Source: Daphnia carinata
Taxonomy: Eukaryota; Arthropoda; Branchiopoda; Diplostraca; Daphniidae
Assembly (NCBI RefSeq): GCF_022539665.2
Contig: NC_081340.1
Coordinates: 2,418,001 to 2,482,000, forward strand
Direction of reading: 5' to 3'
DNA: 64,000 nt
Part shown: piece after piece, positions 48,719 through 60,562 of the stretch
Position numbering within the stretch: position 1 is the stretch's first letter
Layout: each line of letters begins with the position of its first letter
The notes under the pieces: model-generated
The model's database searches: none
What the model saw: the letters and a program-made list of their open reading frames with translations, nothing else
Told to the model about the DNA's origin: nothing
Translations under genes and position numbers: made by a program

Positions 48719-49308
48719 AGTAGATGTATTAAGATGAAGCAGAATAAAAGTAGGAAAGAATATTGCAGTATTGCATAAGTAAAAAAAAAAAGTTGATAAA
48801 TGTAATGTGTGAAGACAGCGAACACAGTCAATGAAAGAAACAAATTATGCTAAAAATATGTTATAAAAAAAATTTTATTGACAATTCTCTGCACATTAGA
48901 ATTATTTTTGCAACTTTAAAAAGGCACAATAGCCCTTTCAAAAGTTGCCGTCAACCCAGGCAGGGGGAGACACTGCCTTGTTGACCCACCGGGGAGATTA
49001 CCCGGTGATTGGCTAAGAGAAGCCGGAAGAAGAGCTGAAGATATGGAACATTTTTACAGGAGCGATTAACCTTTAGTTCGGATTTGTGGGTAGCCACGTC
49101 GCCCTCCGTGAACACATCATCGGACTAAGCGGACCCCCACGTCCCCTTTCCGGCCAGAGCCCTCCAAACCTCGGTATATGTTATTTTTATATATACCGTA
49201 CAGTAGGGGCATGACCCCCTACGGGCTTATTACGAGTCAAGGGGAAACGGGGCTACGGAAAGGAAGGGAGCCCAGATATACACTTGAATTTTTTAATATA
49301 AAATACCG

Positions 49309-51530
49309 TAGGATAACGTGAATTAATTGTAGAAATTCCATTTCGTATATCCAACCATTACAATTTATTCCGTATCTTGCCCAAACCAGGAACCTTCTGA
49401 GATCCACTGTTCTTATAAACCTATATTCAGAAAAAGAAACACACCGTTAACCATACAAACTTCTTGCTCATCTGACTTACATGACTCATATTCATTGTTT
49501 GGCAGATTCATATAAAATTTTTGGCAAAAGCTTCCGGAAGGACATATTAATTGCAAACGATAACCGTTGCACATTGTACTTGACACATAAACTAGCTCCA
49601 GTAGAACTTTGCATTGTTGATAGACGTGTTCCCAATGTTATCAAAATCCTTTCCTGCTGAATAGAAAATTATAATGTAGATTAGATATGGTTAGAAAAAC
49701 ACTTGAAACATGCTTCATTTCTACTTACAAGTCAGTTTTGCAAAAAGACGACTAAGGGTTTTGAAATGTTACTAAATAGGAATCCATCCAATCAAAATAA
49801 CATCTGCTGCATCAATCTTGAAGTTCATTCTGAAACTTAATTATCAAACACAGAACCAAATTGCAAACTAAGGCAGAATAAAGACAACATTGGCCATGCT
49901 GTGAATGTAATACGTTTAAAGTAAGAGGACAGTCACGCGGCCATTTGTAATTGGTCATCATTAACTCATACTTCTTCAAAATACTCCTTCACCTATAAAA
50001 AGACACCAGTAAAAAAAATTAAAGGAAAAATTGTTTCCAAATTTACTTCTCCAAACACCCGTTTAACCTACCCCATCCTTTTACTCGCTGTAGCGCTCTA
50101 TTCCGCGTTGTCATTGATTAGGAGCTGGATGGGGGCCAGGTGTACTGATGGCCTTTTACGCGGTTAATGACTTCTTTAATCTTCAAAGTTGTCGGGAAAC
50201 AAAGTCATTAATCTCAAAATTATTTGAAGACAAATTCCTTTCTTACCTAGGAACACCCTGTGTGTTGTTCGTCGATGCAATACAAGCGATGTGTAAAGTC
50301 TTCAGGGTAAGTTACGTGCCCAGTTTTACCAATGCTTCTTAGCGCTAAGGGCAAAGTCGTTCCTTAGAAAGAGAAGCAGAATCATTTGAAGCCTCTAGCT
50401 GTGACAGAACTACAAAGGAATGCTATTATACCCGCTTCAGTTATAGCACCATGTTACTCCTCTTTAGAAACTTCGCCTTACGCCACTAGTTACCAACGAT
50501 TATTAGCTCCAAGTGTGTAAAATAAAAAATGAATCGGTCACGCGGCGTGCCTTAAACGTAACCGATAAGAATGAATAATATAAAAACATTTTTCAATATT
50601 TTGGGGACCAATAGCTCTTCTTCATTAAATCCAGTAAGACAAGGCAGGTGACCTATGGTAAGATGGCTGAGTATATCTGTCATATGTGATGTAATCACTG
50701 TCCAGCAGAATTTTATATATCAGCAATGATTTGCATGAGGGGCCTTAGGACAAAACAGGAAATGGTGAAATATAAAGTGAAATCCATAAAAAAGGATTAC
50801 CTGTGTAGGGTCTCTAATACCAACAGAGAATCCTTGGACCATCATTTTAAAAGGAAAGTAGAGTTTGATGCAGCTTTAGGTTGAATGGTATGATTTCGTT
50901 AACAAATGTATCTTTGGGTACGAGCCAGTTGTAAATCTGATGAAACCACTTAGCACCTCTGAGCCAAATTAGATCTGTTGAGCAGAACTCTTTTTGCTTT
51001 CTTGTTCTTCCTCCTCATAGTTTTCAAATAACCTAAATGTGATCCAGAAAAGGGTAGGAAAATCAGACTAAAATCTGTATCTCGGTCAAAATGCAAAAGG
51101 TTTTTGGATGCACAAAGGATGAAGCCTTATGGACAAATACACCTTGCCACCTATGGAAAAAATATATTGCTGCATATTTAGCAGCTGCCAACAGTAAAGG
51201 AATAGGTACATTATTACAACCACAGATGCAATCATTTGACATGTTTTGGGACAATCAACAAAACTTATATGTCAATTAACATTTAGACACTTTTGTTAAT
51301 ATTGTTTTAATGATACTGCACCACAATGACAGATAGAGTTTGAAAATAACTGTGAAACCATTACCATAATAGTTGCTACCAACGATTCGTCGTTGTGAGG
51401 GGCTACCGAAGTTTTATTTCTTCCTCATTAGGATTGAGACTTCAACTTGGGTTTCTTCTGCGTGGTATAGAAACACATTTCATCTTCAGAGAAATTTGCA
51501 ATCTATGATGTGAATTCACCAGACGACGAG
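49309..51530. other. Repeat-rich stretch, no supported gene
   Basis: A frame at 50148-50342 carries RETKSLISKLFEDKFLSYLG and TPCVLFVDAIQAMCKVF, whose spacing loosely recalls a retroelement integrase core (helix, then F..YGTP..L.SD). The key acidic/Gly residues are not convincing. Other ORFs (51091-51279) are unassigned. Confidence 0.35.
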
Positions 51531-51534
51531 GATA

Positions 51535-51870
51535 ATCAGTCATGCCTACCGAAAAAAGCTCACGGCCTACAGTTCCTCAGTTTCCATCTCACGCCATCTA
51601 GTAATGTCAAAACCATTAAATAATGTTCAGTTGGACCAGTGCATGATTTGTTGTTTTCTCGGCTTTGCGAAGTCCAACTATCTTCTGAAGAAATCCCTTG
51701 ATTCATGGAAAAATGCTCGAATTTAAAAGAATAAGTTTAATCTGTTACCACAGATTTTGCATTTTGGTTAAAATAAATAACGTAATTAAATTATCAAGAC
51801 AACATGGTTTAATACGAGAAAGAAACATGGAACCCCTCGAGACTGATTTGGACATTGACAGTTCAGGTTT
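51535..51870 (-). repeat. Inverted copy of 2670-2984
   Basis: Read on the minus strand it follows 2670-2984 closely (GAACTGTCAATGTCCAAATC, GGTTCCATGTTTCTTTCTCG, CCATGAATCAAGGGATT, AGGCATGA). The match ends exactly where the large inverted repeat begins on the left. Confidence 0.85.
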
Positions 51871-51984
51871 GAGAATGAGATTTTTTATTCTCCCCACTTT
51901 TTAATTGGCCGAATATTTAATGTTGACAATCAACAAAAATCAGTGCATTATCCAAATTGAACGCTGATTTCGATCACTTTATTG

Positions 51985-52145
51985 GTGTGCGGATCTGTCA
52001 GCGCTACCTACTGTGCGGTTCTGTCAACGCCACCTAGTGCGCGTTCTGTCAACGCCACCTAATGCGTGTTCTGTCAACGCCACCTAGTGCGCGGTTCTGT
52101 CAACGCCACCCTAGAATTGTTCAGCCAGCGCTACCTGGTATGAGC
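51985..52145 (+). repeat. Short tandem array, ~31-bp unit, five to six copies
   Basis: Units of the form GTTCTGTCAACGCCACCTAG followed by TGCG recur, with edge copies diverged (CAGCGCTACC). The reverse complement of the core reads CTAGGTGGCG. Confidence 0.85.
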
Positions 52146-54855
52146 AGGTGACATCTTTTAGCGACAAATATAATTGTGGAAACATCAGTCTCATAAAGCG
52201 AGTTTTCCGTCTAACGCTGGATTGAAATTTAGATTTAGCTAAACAACTGGAAAAAAGGTGAACGATAAACTATTTGTAAAAGAACGTAACATGGTTCTGA
52301 TGCTAGGAAAGGAAGGTGCATCATAAAGCCACAACCTGTTTGCTCGCAGCGCGGTGTTACATTTTCATGGGCTTTGGCTCTGGGAAAATAAGCAGTCGAT
52401 CCTACGGATTCCAAACAAGGCAAATTGTCCAATTTCAGGATGGCTTTCCGGCAACCTCCAATTCGTAATCTTGCGATTTTCTGAACATGCAAGTAATCCA
52501 TCAACCGATCGTTCAAGACGAGACGTCCTTAATTGTCTGAAATTTTGAGGGCGAGTTGTGTACAGGAAGTTGCAGAAAAATGTGTCAGGTACGGCTAACA
52601 AACGTAGGGAAAACCGCCACATTTTTCTGCAATACACCGTACATGTTTTGTTAGAGCAGGCTTGGCAATCAATGTAAGTGAAGGCGTGGTGGCGAGCCCG
52701 TTTAACATACCGATGCAAGCGTTGATAATCTTTGACGAAATCCAGAAACTTACCTAATACGAGAATTCTCAACAACGGAAACGCAGCTATAAGTTAAGAG
52801 ACAAACAAGCCTGACGACAACATCACTAAAGAAGACTGCATACATATTTGTCAATCGTTTCTTCGCTATTAAAAATTGTTTTGACTCCCGCGACTTACAC
52901 AATCCTTATCGTTGTTCTTTCTTTACCTCCTCGGCGAGTGGTGCTTCCCTTTAGTCATTAAAATAGAAATTTAAATGAGAGATTATTTTTATCTTTTGTA
53001 AAATATGTGTGTAAATATTTGTACTGAATATTCCTTCATTTTATTCCATAGACAGACAGTCACCATCCGGAAACGTTAGGCCCTTCAATATCCTAAAAAA
53101 CAAATGAATCAAATAAAAAAAGAAACAGATGGAAAACAATCTAAATCACTAGAATTCATCAAAATTCCAATCAGTCATATTGCAATAATCAATAATGCAG
53201 TCAATGAAAAAATGGTGTTTTCCAAAACTATTATATCCACATGTGATTAATTTTATCAAACTGAGCTGTCTTAACTTTAAAAAGGCTAAGGTAAACTTCA
53301 ATGTTTTTATAAAGCAATGGACTTGTACCTTGAGGTTCAGGCACTTGAACGGATCATTGAACAGGAGAGAAGAATAGTGAGTTGGCTATTCCCATGCATT
53401 TGCATTTATCGCGGTCGTCAATTCACATTTTTGGCTTTCGTGGCACAGCGAACCATTAAGGCGTAGGGTTAAGCACACAGTTCTAACTTTAAAACTGAAA
53501 CTGTCCACCTGAGAAAATATGTAATATGGGTGTAGAACAATCTGTACATGTAAAACATCACACATCATTGAAAATGAGAAGGCATTACAACAACATGGCA
53601 TAATTGGCAGCTGTGAACATCTCTCTAACTTGTTAAATTTGGACCTAAAAAAAATCATGTTTGATTCAAATCAAATGTGTGATATGAAGAAAAGGAAAAA
53701 GTTGATTTGGGTGACACTCAATATTCCATACAAGTATTACATACCTTAAAGCTTGTTGCCAAGTTTAGATTATAGTGAACACCTTTCTTATAAGGAACAT
53801 GCCTACAACATCGTAGCTTTATCGGCACGTACTGCTATTCACTTGAACTATTTTTTGATCAGCAAAAATGCCACAAAGTCAAATATTACCACAGCATCAT
53901 CATCCTTGAAGTGCCTTCCAACACATTTTGATACTTCTTTAAACATACAATTAGAATGACATTCTATTTTATCATGCTTGACAATAATATTCTAACATTT
54001 TGCCTTTGAATTGAAAACACTTTAAATAAATTCAACTTTCTGAAAAATTTGTTTAAAAAACTCAACAAAATTTACTTACTATTCCATTTTTATCATCAAC
54101 ACCATCCATTGCATGAAACTCTGTAAAAAAACCCAATCGAAAATTTACTTCACTGAAATACAATGAAGCACAAAATTTATTCATCGATAACTACTTCAAC
54201 ACGTAGATTAACATTAACCCCCTCCCCCCACCTCAGTCCAGCAAAACTATTCAAAGCCGCGACTGCTCGCCATCTTTTGGCAAAAACATCGCGAAAGATG
54301 GTGCCAGTAACATCGTATGGTATATGGCATATGGTATCTTTAACGGGAAAGAAACAGAATTCAACACAATTGTGCATTTCCATTATGGAAACCAACTCTA
54401 AGTCTAATTTCGCGTTTCCATAATAAATGGCATGAAACCGTACGATTTCGGTTTGTTTTCGCCACCAGGGTACACCTTTTACATTTGTCCCGGACTCCCA
54501 ATTGCGGCCGTCGTATGTACCATTGTTATTGTGAAGATTAAACTTGCTAAGATCTAAGTAGAACATCTCTCCTATTCCGCAAAACATAAGCAGGAACAGT
54601 TTCAACCGTATTTCTTTTAAATATGGCCTTTAAATATACTGTTTAGAGGCTATGTTAGTTGAATTCACAGTGCCAGTTATAATACATACTTGCGTTTACC
54701 TGAAATTTAAAAGCGTCTAACAGGTCATTTCAGCTAGAAGGCCCATACAAAATTCTGCCAATAAAGAAAAAAAACATTGCAAATGTTAAACAAATTCTAG
54801 GTTTTCGCAAAAGCTGGGGAGACGTTCCGTCCAGATTGGTTAACAAAGAACCCCA
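52146..54855. other. Intergenic, unassigned open frames only
   Basis: Minus-strand frames at 52365-52775 (136 codons) and 54177-54605 (142 codons, no ATG at its head) have no recognised motif. A possible small minus-strand exon at about 54081-54124 (acceptor TTTTTTTACAG, donor GTAAGT) is isolated. I do not call a gene. Confidence 0.4.
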
Positions 54856-57476
54856 TTATTGACGTAGTTCAATCCCTACAGTAGCAAAAACCGGTTGCAC
54901 GACGCTCAACAAACCATCTTCATATTTCATTTCATCCTGTACATAAACAGTGTAAAATCAAATATATAAAAATTTACCATTGTCAGTATATGAAATTAAT
55001 ATTCTAAAGCGACAGGAAAACTATGAATTGCTCATTCGTACCGGAGTCTCTTGGACGGGAAAGAAGCGATACTGCTTAAGGATGATACAAAGGGCGATTT
55101 TCATTTCTTCCATTGCAAAACGCATTCCGACACAATTGCGCGGGCCCCTTCCGAACGGCATGTACGCATAAGGATTTAAATTGGATTTATTTTCTGGACT
55201 CCATCTGCCAAAATGATTTGATAGGGAAAAGTATTTTCAAAATTAAAAAAAATTGTCGAACCTGTCAGGATTGAACTTGAACGGATCTGGATAGTAATCA
55301 GGGTCATAATGAAGTGCGTAGGTAGGCACGGTCACTAACATGCCCTTCTTTATGTACACGCCATTGGCAATAATGTCTTTATTGCACACTATTTCAACAC
55401 TGCAGTTTGAAAAAAATGCGGGACTTACTTACAATGAAATAAAGGAACAAGAAATTAGTAACCTTGGTAGCGCTGGCGATAGGCGCATCACTTCGTGGAT
55501 AACTTGATCGATGTATGGAAAGTCCAGTATCATTTCGTGGTTCACTTCACCCTTTAAAGAAATAAACGTGTTAGGGTAGAATGCCTGGCTTCATGTGTAA
55601 GAAGCTTACAAATTGTTCAATGCGACTGTTAATTTCATCATGAAGTTTCTCCTGGACATCGGGATTCCCAGCCAGCTGGAATACCGAATTTGTTAGGGTG
55701 GTAGCCGTCGTGTCAATACCGGCCAACAGGAAGAGGACTGCCTACATATTTTTGAAGTTATTAATATATACATTTCATACAAAATGTTTGTGTTTAGTTG
55801 TATATACCTGAGCGATGACAATTTCATCTACTCCGTCCTTGTTCCATGCAGGTACTGTTTCGCCATTAACTTGTTTGGTATATTGACTGATGGCTTCTTT
55901 CGCAGTCTCAACAAAGTCATAAAATTTCTGTCAAATACCGGAGAACAAGGTGTCAGCATTAACTAATCAAACAACATAATGGTACGGACAATTGAATGCG
56001 ATTACCTGTTTGGTTTCCTCGCGTTCTTTGATCAAGTTCTCCAGAAGATAAGTAAAATATTGGAATTCCTTTTGAATAAACATCCGTTCGCCAATAGTTC
56101 GAAGCAATTTGGGATAAATAACTTTCAGTTAAAGAAAAGTCATAAGCATTAATATTTGAGGAAATTAATGATGAAATAAAAATAGAAACATACACAGTAT
56201 CAAAATCAGTGGTGTTTTGCTGACTGGTGGATTGAAAAGAACCTTGGCGTTTCGCAAAAATGGATCATCTTCGGCGCCCAGGTTTTCAATCTTCATCCCG
56301 AAAACACAACGAGCAATCACATTCACAGTGAATATGCTAAACTGGCTGTTGGTACAATAATGAGAGTTAACTAACAGCTTCAAGTGGAAATATTATGATG
56401 AAAACCCAAATTTCAAACCCTGATAATAAACAAATTAACATTTCTATTCTCCCCGATGGTTTCCTTTTCCAGTAATTAGGTTTGGACTAAAAGGTAGCAG
56501 AATACTAATGCTCCGTTCCTTTCATTCTTTCAAAGCAAAGAAACGTTTCTACTTACGCTCTTGCGTCGATTTTCCCTTCAGATTTGGCGATATGGTCAAA
56601 TTTGACGACTAGTTGGTCAGCACAATCTTTCATCATAAGCGACATCTGCGAATCGTAAATTTACGAAAAAAGAGTATATATATTAGCACTGATCTGGCAG
56701 TAGGCTAAACAAACCACTCAACTGTCACTTAGTAAAATTTTCAATAAGTGATTTGTGATCTCCATATGTACCCGTCTGATTTTGTCAGTGGTGAATACTG
56801 GTGTTATCGACGAGCGGACGTCTTTCCAATCCTGATCCCTCATCATAGTAAGGAATTTTCGGATCACTCTGGTCTTCAAACTGATGTCCTAATTACACAA
56901 GAAATTTCAATGGATCATATTCAGATTGAAATTGTGACTTTGAACCATTCACAATTTAGCGTACCCTGCGATTAACAAAGTGATCAAAATCTTTCACGAA
57001 GACTGATCGTATCATGTTAGCGTCCGTAATCCACAGGTTGGGGAGAGATCCATCAAAATACCCTACGATTTTGCCATATTTTTTCATCATCTGTTGGTCG
57101 TATTTGGGTAAATTCTGGGGAAAAAAAGAAAGCGTCAATGTGTCCTAACATGCACTACTAAACATAATAATTTAAACTATAGGTAATTTTTAAAAGATAT
57201 AAACGTTCGCCGTTTGTCTTACCGCTTTCCAGATTCCCCACATATTGCCAACCAATGGCCAAGGTTTTGGGCCAGGAATGCCTTGATCGGAAAAATAGCT
57301 GAACGATGACGTCAGGTACCTGCACGATCATGTTGGCATTAATCAAAAATTTTTTTAAAGATGATAGTTTTCTTTCAAATCTTAAAATATAACCTGTAAA
57401 TGGCGTACGCCGTTGATGTTGTTATGAGGACCCAAATCACAGGCAGGTTCACTTGCAACGCGCTGCTGACGTCCAT
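54856..57476 (-). CDS. Cytochrome P450, clan 3 type
   Basis: Haem monooxygenase, probably anchored in the ER membrane. Thirteen exons with consistent phases: 57476-57394, 57319-57223, 57114-56965, 56888-56772, 56645-56557, 56345-56194, 56121-56006, 55927-55808, 55741-55610, 55551-55463, 55399-55262, 55204-55042 and 54936-54856. The total is 1527 nt, 508 residues, normal for the family. Landmarks in order: N-terminal hydrophobic segment (NLPVIWVLITTSTAYAIY), Pro-rich hinge (GIPGPKPWPLVGN), C-helix WKDVRSS, I-helix AGIDTT, K-helix EVMR (ExxR), and haem loop PFGRGPRNCVGMRFA with the Cys ligand. The haem loop and hinge match CYP3-clan enzymes (vertebrate CYP3, insect CYP6/9, Daphnia CYP360/361); subfamily is not decided. 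All key residues are present. The last exon restores the usual C-terminus (DGLLSVVQPV), since reading through the donor at 55041 would stop early. Confidence 0.95.
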
Positions 57477-60396
57477 CTCTGATGCGGAATCTGACACGAC
57501 TGCTGCATTAGAAAGCGAGTTGTTGAAAAGGCAAGCCCATTTTGGAGATGACTAGTGCATTCAAGCCTTTTACTTACCTTAGTACCCTTCTGCTTCTATA
57601 TACAAGCTTGATAAAAAAAAAAAAAATTGCAAGCCTCTACTGCACCCACTTTCCCTTTTGTAACACCAAAGGTCAATGGAAGTCTTTTCGTTAAAGACAT
57701 ATGGCCTTCTTCCACGTAAACACTTGTCAATAGCCTACTATGTGGCTTTCTGTTTTCTATTGCATATTAGTTTTCATCTATGTTCAATTCCTTAATGGAT
57801 GACACACATGAAGAGCCCCATTCCAATGAATTTTCCACTGAAACGTCTCAGCTCTTGGACAAACACAACTTTAAATTTATCGATGAATGCTTATTTTTTA
57901 AGTGAGGAAGATGGCGAAAAGATGCCCAAATATATCAGAGATCGTGGAACATCTTACACAACACATGAACATTCACTGTCCCCTACACATTTACACATAC
58001 AAACAAATTTCACAGGTTCTTATAAAAGCAAAAAAAGAAAAATAAAATAAATAACTATTGGCAACCATTACTTTCCACGGTACCTTTTATTGTATCAGTA
58101 CACAACTAAGAACTTCCTAATGTTGATCGAAGAGTTAAAGGACAGGAAAAAAGATGAGATCACAATCGCTTGTTGAAAGGCACAAGTGCTATCTGCCGTT
58201 ATCTTTTGGTTGCTGTATGTCTACTTTTTCAATCAGACTGACAGTTTAATTCAAATGTCGAACAAACCTAAACGCAGTTTTTAAATCAAATTCCTCAATT
58301 TATGATTCACAACGATCAAAAAGCTGCAGTGATCTCCAATTAAGGTTACCTTACTTCGCTTTCTAACTGAAGGCTCTATGTTATGCGATCTATGAAGCTA
58401 CTAGAAGATCAAATCCCCATTATTACCGTAATGCAGTTGACAAGAATCGAGCCCGGAAGAAGGTGTGATCGTAGCCCCACCGTAATAAACCTTGCTAATT
58501 GTCCATTTCCGCTCTTTCCTGATTAACGAGCCTCCAAAAGCCTACCATGCCAATCATTTTGCTCCCACACCTCGTGTCATGGTTTCCCGACATAATATGC
58601 GTTCACATTCATTGGTTCATCTTCAATGAACCTGATTTCTCTCCACATCTACTGAATGGCGAGGAATCAACACCTTGGCCTTGTGGGACTCAACGTTGAC
58701 TAAAACATCAACATCTCCTGGATCAAGAATTTAACTATGCCAAACACTAGGTTGGATACATTTCAAGTTTCGTGCTTCATTAACAAGTCCCTGACTAAAA
58801 ATGCTACACGAATACACAGCCCATGAAATTCAGCTCAAAACGACACGAATGACGTATACACAATAATTTGACACTTTCACACGATGCTCGACGTAATAGT
58901 GCATTGTACGACACCGTGAAATTCAAACACAACTGATACCGATTAACAATCATGGCAACTAATAAGCGTAAATATACAACTGCATAATTCCATCTTACCT
59001 GCATCCAATTGTAACTCTGCACTTAGCAAAACCCGTTAAAATGGTTCGACACAATATTTCAGCATCTAACCACTATTCGTTTCTAACGTCATTGTGAACA
59101 ATGATTTCCAACTTGTTCCCATTCGGACACCTTGGCAAGAATTACGAACACTTCTGGTAGTGGTAGGGTTTACTCACACAGCACAAAGATGAACAGCATT
59201 GCCGTCATCATAATAATCATTGATTGTTTTTTTTTTCTTCTAGTTATTGTCTAAGCAATAAAATGCCTATTGTCTTTTTTCTGATCAATTTTGAATTGTT
59301 AACAGTCAGGAGGGCAGCAATGTAATATCCTTGGCACGGAAAAGCTTGAGCTCAGCATTTTAAGCTCCATAGATGGCGTTGCGGCTGTAACAAATCGCCA
59401 GTACGCTCCGGTGTCTGTATTGCCCCTTCAACAGTATGTTCATGTCCTTTTGACGCACCTCCATCGACACAGATATCGCCTAGCTCGACCATGACGATGA
59501 AAGGCATTGGTGTTTTATGAACAGTTTTGCCGGCACGTTTGAATTGTCACTGGTCTGCCGAGCAAGCTTAGTTACCCTCTGTTAACTACTGTCAAAGGTG
59601 AAGATTTTTAAGACAACGCCAACCATTATGTATTGATTTTTTAATCAGATAAGGCAGTGAAAACGTGTACCGTTTTTAGGGACTATTTGCTTTGCAAAAG
59701 TATAATCCCAATGACAAGGCTTGTGATAAACCAAGTGGTTTTTCCCCATGCATGCGTCTCACTGATATATACAAACTACCTCGTGCGTATACATCTATCC
59801 CGGTATTTACCATCCTGTATCAATGGCGCTCGCTATGAGCTCCACGTTTCGATTATTAAGCAACACGTACAAAAATATGCGTACTAATAGGGGCGGTTCA
59901 TCTTTTTTCACAGCTGAAGCCACAAGATAAGTTATACTTCACAAGCGCTATAAATGTATAAGCGACATAATATAATACACATAAGTGTTATTACATTAGA
60001 TAAGCTACCGCCACAGCATCAATATTACTTCATCGTCAAACCCCCAGTTTTTTATCCGGGTCACTCGCTTCGTTTGCCAGACAAAATGAAAGCGGATTTG
60101 GGAATGGTATTTACTGAACCAACCTGGGAGGCGCAGGCGACCTTTGATAGCGACGCAGTCTAATTTGTGTCTTACAATCTTCTGTTTACACAAAGATGTT
60201 TGAATTAAAGCTATACAGGCACATACTAAGGGCATCCAAATACTAAAATATACTATACGCCCAAATAGGTGTCAGATAAGAAAGCAAAGGTTTACTCTGC
60301 GTGTACACAAAGACTGCCAGAGAAAGAAAGATAACATCCACGCAAAGCAAACGTTGGATTTTCCGGTTTTCTGTCTACAGGCGACGAACGTCCCTC
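57477..60396. other. Intergenic region between P450 and acyl-CoA ligase genes
   Basis: The minus-strand TATATAG near 57597-57603 could serve the P450 gene. The rest contains short ORFs only. I see no repeat shared with the rest of the window except an AGATGGCGTT word at 59373. Confidence 0.5.
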
Positions 60397-60430
60397 TATA
60401 TATAAAGTGGAATGCCGATCTTCTTTCAGT
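60397..60430 (+). promoter_or_regulatory. Core promoter of the acyl-CoA ligase gene
   Basis: TATATATAAAG at 60397-60407 and TCAGT at 60426-60430, about 28 bp apart. It is followed by a probable 5' UTR exon (about 60428-60467, donor AAG|GTAAGC) and the acceptor TTTTTCAAG before 60545. Confidence 0.8.
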
Positions 60431-60562
60431 GCAATATTGAGCTCCGAAGTCAACTAACAAAAACAAGGTAAGCATCATTTCTACTTCTATTACGTCCACG
60501 CAATAAAAATCAGTAATACCTTTATTATTTCTTTTTTTTTCAAGAATTTCTTATTTTGCAAG

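Larger units (their letters stand above)
47819..49308. mobile_element. Foldback element with ~520-bp terminal inverted repeats
   Basis: The left arm (47819-48340, starting CGGTATTTAATTTT) is the near-perfect inverse of the right arm (48790-49308, ending AAATACCG). The arms include a TATATATAAAAATAACATAT stretch and GC-rich blocks. The 450-bp loop has no transposase and holds two tRNA-like segments. Target-site duplication is not obvious. Length and structure fit a non-autonomous foldback-type DNA element. Confidence 0.85.

Noticed and set aside
50148-50342. Retroelement integrase
   Set aside because: Only spacing and a few residues resemble the core. Catalytic acidic residues are not convincing, so it is kept as a remark, not a call.
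54177-54605. 142-codon minus-strand gene
   Set aside because: There is no ATG at the head, no recognisable motif and no splice-linked neighbours, and its length is possible by chance.
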